In this document: piece by piece, positions 62,127-64,000 of the stretch
Layout: every line of letters begins with the position of its first letter
How positions within the stretch are numbered: position 1 is the stretch's first letter
Assembly (NCBI RefSeq): GCF_900637655.1
Contig: NZ_LR134384.1
Span: 372,001-436,000, forward strand
Direction: 5' to 3'
Source: Segatella oris
Lineage (GTDB): Bacteria; Bacteroidota; Bacteroidia; Bacteroidales; Bacteroidaceae
Length of the DNA stretch: 64,000 bases
Notes under the pieces: model-generated
What the model saw: only the letters and a program-made list of their open reading frames with translations
Database searches by the model: none
Told to the model about the DNA's origin: nothing
Made by a program: the position numbers and the translations under genes

Positions 62127-62221
62127 TGAGTCAAATCATGCTATAACTCAAGTCATATTATGCTGTAACTCAAGTCATTTCACGCCATGAAGTGAGGCAT
62201 ATCACATTGGAATTTGAGTCA
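62127..62221. repeat. 22-bp-period array of TGnnnCA dyads, locus 6
   Basis: GAGTCA at 62128, AAGTCA at 62150 and 62172, GAGGCA at 62194 and GAGTCA at 62216 are spaced exactly 22 bp. This locus favours TGAGTCA/CAAGTCA over TGCGTCA. It lies between the susD and alkaline phosphatase genes, upstream of the latter. Confidence 0.82.
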
Positions 62222-62284
62222 TTATATTTAACTGTCTGAATTATAAAACGTTAGAAGCAGTTCTCCCTGGATAGGAAACTTGCG

Positions 62285-62323
62285 TATGCAGAGGACATGT
62301 TTTGACACATTATCCTCTGCATA
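62285..62323. terminator. Hairpin after the minus-strand susD
   Basis: TATGCAGAGGA (62285-62295) and TCCTCTGCATA (62313-62323) form a perfect 11-bp stem with a 17-nt loop, 45 nt after the susD stop. T-runs are weak on both sides, so it is a moderate terminator candidate. Confidence 0.6.
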
Positions 62324-62367
62324 TTTGTTCTCATTCCTTTATTTCCAGAAACATTTTCCTTGCTCAA

Positions 62368-64000
62368 TCAGAAGTCAGAAGCATACCCCTTGTTCTGTTT
62401 CAGCTTGCCGTTCGATTTGATTACCTGATTGATTTCATAAGGCAAAACGCTGTAAGTGCCGCCAGGTTCATACTCCTTGGCATCACCTTGCCCCGCACCG
62501 ATAACGATAACGCCTTGATAGGTCTTCCCGTTTATGGTGAGAGTCTTGCCATTAACCATATCAACAGGGGAGTTGGGATTTGTGCGGTCAACATGTTTGA
62601 TACCGTGCTTTGCACCTTTAATCTTCGCAAGTGCATCAATATTCCAGTCTGCATTACCTCCGGCAGCCCATCGTTTGAGGTCCATCAATCTATCAGTCCA
62701 CTCAAAAGCAAGTTCACAACGGCGTTCGTGCATGAGGTTCATCATTGTGGGAGCGGTATAGGTAACTCCTTCATGGGCACGCATTGCAATCCGATTGAGT
62801 GGTTCTGCGGCTGCAGCATTCTGTCCCTGCATAATCAAAGCCTCGGCCTTGAACAGCAGTAATTCTGAAAAACGCATCAACGGAACATTGAGATCAGTAG
62901 TAGGTCGGTCTCCATTCGTTGAGATGTGAGTGTTCTCATAACCTGTAATCTTTCCATTGGCATCACGCAATATCTTCCCATAAGAGAAGGGATCCATGTA
63001 TTTCTTAAAGGCGAAGCCTACTTCTATGTCAGAACTTGAGTACCATTTCCAGTTCTCTCCGAAATATTTGAAGGGGTCACCATATTGTAATAAGGTAGCA
63101 TCACGGCGCTGATCCAGATTGTTGTACTCTGCATAAAGTTCCAATGTAGGCTTCATGTAGCCCCAACCGTTGAACACTCCCCACCCTTTGTTCTCAAGAG
63201 AAATGCCAGGGAAGATACTGCCGGCATAATTACTTCCTTTAGAATTGATAGACCAGATATACTCCTTACTCCATTCATTTTCAGCTTTGAAGACATCAGC
63301 ATAACTGTCAAGCAGACCGCGTTCTCCTTCATTCTGGATTTTATCGACTATGGAAGGTATCTTTGCCCACAGGCTCTTGTCATGCTGTGCCCAGTAAGCA
63401 TAGGTTTTTACCATGTAACCCAATGCCGCATCTTTCGTGGCTCTTCCATAGTTGTCGGTCGAATAGTTCTTGAACCAGTCAAGATTGTCAGCCGCCTTCT
63501 GAAAGTCTTCAACAATCAGTCGGTAGTTGTCCATGACGGTTACTTGCTGGGTTGGAACATCATTCACCTGCTTTCCATAGTCTGTAAAGTCTTCATATTT
63601 GACGAACGGTACGCCATTGTCAGGCCGTCCATAGCGATAAGCAATCATGTAATGAGTGAAAGCTCTCATAAAATAAGCTTCGCCCAAAGAACGCTTTTGA
63701 ATGGCACTTCGTTGTGCTTCAGGGATAAGAAGCGCATGATAGATAACGTTGTTAGCTGCCGACATCGTCTCATACATTTGGTTGTAGACCCATTTGATAG
63801 AGCCTTCCGATGAGCCATCCATCTTCAGTTTTGCAAGATTCATCTGGCTGTTACCACGGCTTCTGCCGTAAACAATGTCGTCAGCACCGCCTTGTTCATA
63901 GTATAAATCACGTCCCCAAGTCTCTTCATAGCTGTAACAATCATACAAAGTGGTGACAGCCTTGATGTAATCAGCGTCATTTTTCCAGAAGTTTCCTTCA
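62368..64000 (-). CDS. SusD/RagB-family lipoprotein, 5' end beyond window
   Basis: The frame is open to the window edge, with readable residues GNFWKNDADYIKAVTTLYDCYSYEE just inside it, so the signal peptide and first residues lie outside. 544 residues are visible. SusD features: NNVIYHALLIPEAQRSAIQKRSLGEAYFMRAFTHYMIAYRYGRPDNGVPFV (TPR-like helices), MRFSELLLFKAEALIMQGQNAAAAEPLNRIAMRAHEG and MHERRCELAFEWTDRLMDLKRWA near the C-terminus, the canonical RagB/SusD ending. A susC gene is expected immediately upstream, outside the window. The visible TTG at 63948 is internal, not a start. Confidence 0.93.
   Translation of the reverse strand, partial: EGNFWKNDADYIKAVTTLYDCYSYEETWGRDLYYEQGGADDIVYGRSRGNSQMNLAKLKMDGSSEGSIKWVYNQMYETMSAANNVIYHALLIPEAQRSAIQKRSLGEAYFMRAFTHYMIAYRYGRPDNGVPFVKYEDFTDYGKQVNDVPTQQVTVMDNYRLIVEDFQKAADNLDWFKNYSTDNYGRATKDAALGYMVKTYAYWAQHDKSLWAKIPSIVDKIQNEGERGLLDSYADVFKAENEWSKEYIWSINSKGSNYAGSIFPGISLENKGWGVFNGWGYMKPTLELYAEYNNLDQRRDATLLQYGDPFKYFGENWKWYSSSDIEVGFAFKKYMDPFSYGKILRDANGKITGYENTHISTNGDRPTTDLNVPLMRFSELLLFKAEALIMQGQNAAAAEPLNRIAMRAHEGVTYTAPTMMNLMHERRCELAFEWTDRLMDLKRWAAGGNADWNIDALAKIKGAKHGIKHVDRTNPNSPVDMVNGKTLTINGKTYQGVIVIGAGQGDAKEYEPGGTYSVLPYEINQVIKSNGKLKQNKGYASDF

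Noticed and set aside
63946..63948. TTG as start codon of the right-end SusD gene
   Set aside because: The frame continues without a stop to the window end with SusD-like sequence, and no signal peptide follows the TTG, so the gene is simply cut by the window.
1..64000. tRNA, rRNA, prophage or integrative element
   Set aside because: No cloverleaf arm signatures, rRNA stretches, integrases, transposases or phage structural genes were recognised by eye; a dedicated tRNA scan could still find one.

Overview
The window is a 64 kb piece of a Bacteroidales chromosome, most likely from a Prevotella-like genus (Prevotellaceae). The evidence is the set of SusC/SusD pairs, GH92/GH125/GH29 enzymes, a four-subunit 2-oxoacid:ferredoxin oxidoreductase, the gene order tig-clpP-clpX-recQ, and repeated promoter boxes of the Bacteroidales type TAnnTTTG placed just upstream of A-rich, Shine-Dalgarno-poor starts. 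No rRNA, tRNA, CRISPR array, prophage or insertion sequence was recognised.

Layout. (1) 1-9.3 kb: a DPM1-like glycosyltransferase and mfd, then a surface-polysaccharide patch (Wzi-like outer-membrane protein and small lipoprotein on +; GT2, undecaprenyl-P sugar transferase and WecA/MraY-like transferase on -). (2) 9.8-19.1 kb: queF-queT, lysS-gpsA-pgi-HAD phosphatase, and a small TPR gene leading korDABC. (3) 19.7-25.4 kb: tig, clpP, clpX, recQ on -. (4) 25.7-38.9 kb: a TonB-receptor-like barrel, two small envelope proteins, lptB, a divergent MlaE/MlaF-type ABC pair, a lipoprotein, der, era, fabH, rpmF, a DUF177 protein and an orphan histidine kinase. (5) 39.2-42.1 kb: uxuA-uxuB, closed by a strong terminator. 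(6) 43.2-64 kb: a glycan-utilisation region of two converging clusters: GH3-GH29-susC-susD on +, and susD (cut by the window end)-alkaline phosphatase-GH63-like-phosphodiesterase-EEP phosphatase-[repeat array]-GH125-GH92 on -. Together they suggest uptake and outside-in trimming of a mannose-rich, fucosylated and possibly phosphorylated glycan such as host N-glycan or yeast phosphomannan (inference).

The most striking non-coding feature is 56.64-57.36 kb: 16 clear palindromes at a near-constant 41-bp period, in four sequence classes whose two arms change together, with phased T-tracts between them, lying directly upstream of the GH125 gene. A second undescribed layer is a family of intergenic arrays at six sites: a dyad heptamer of form TGnnnCA (mostly TGCGTCA or TGAGTCA) repeated every 22 bp. 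Further dispersed elements are an 81-bp repeat (two copies), a 35-nt bipartite motif with a fixed 14-nt spacer (three copies), a promoter followed at once by a terminator with no gene (37.35-37.42 kb), and two long hairpins. All repeat periods and coordinates were counted by eye from the sequence; functions proposed for them are inference.
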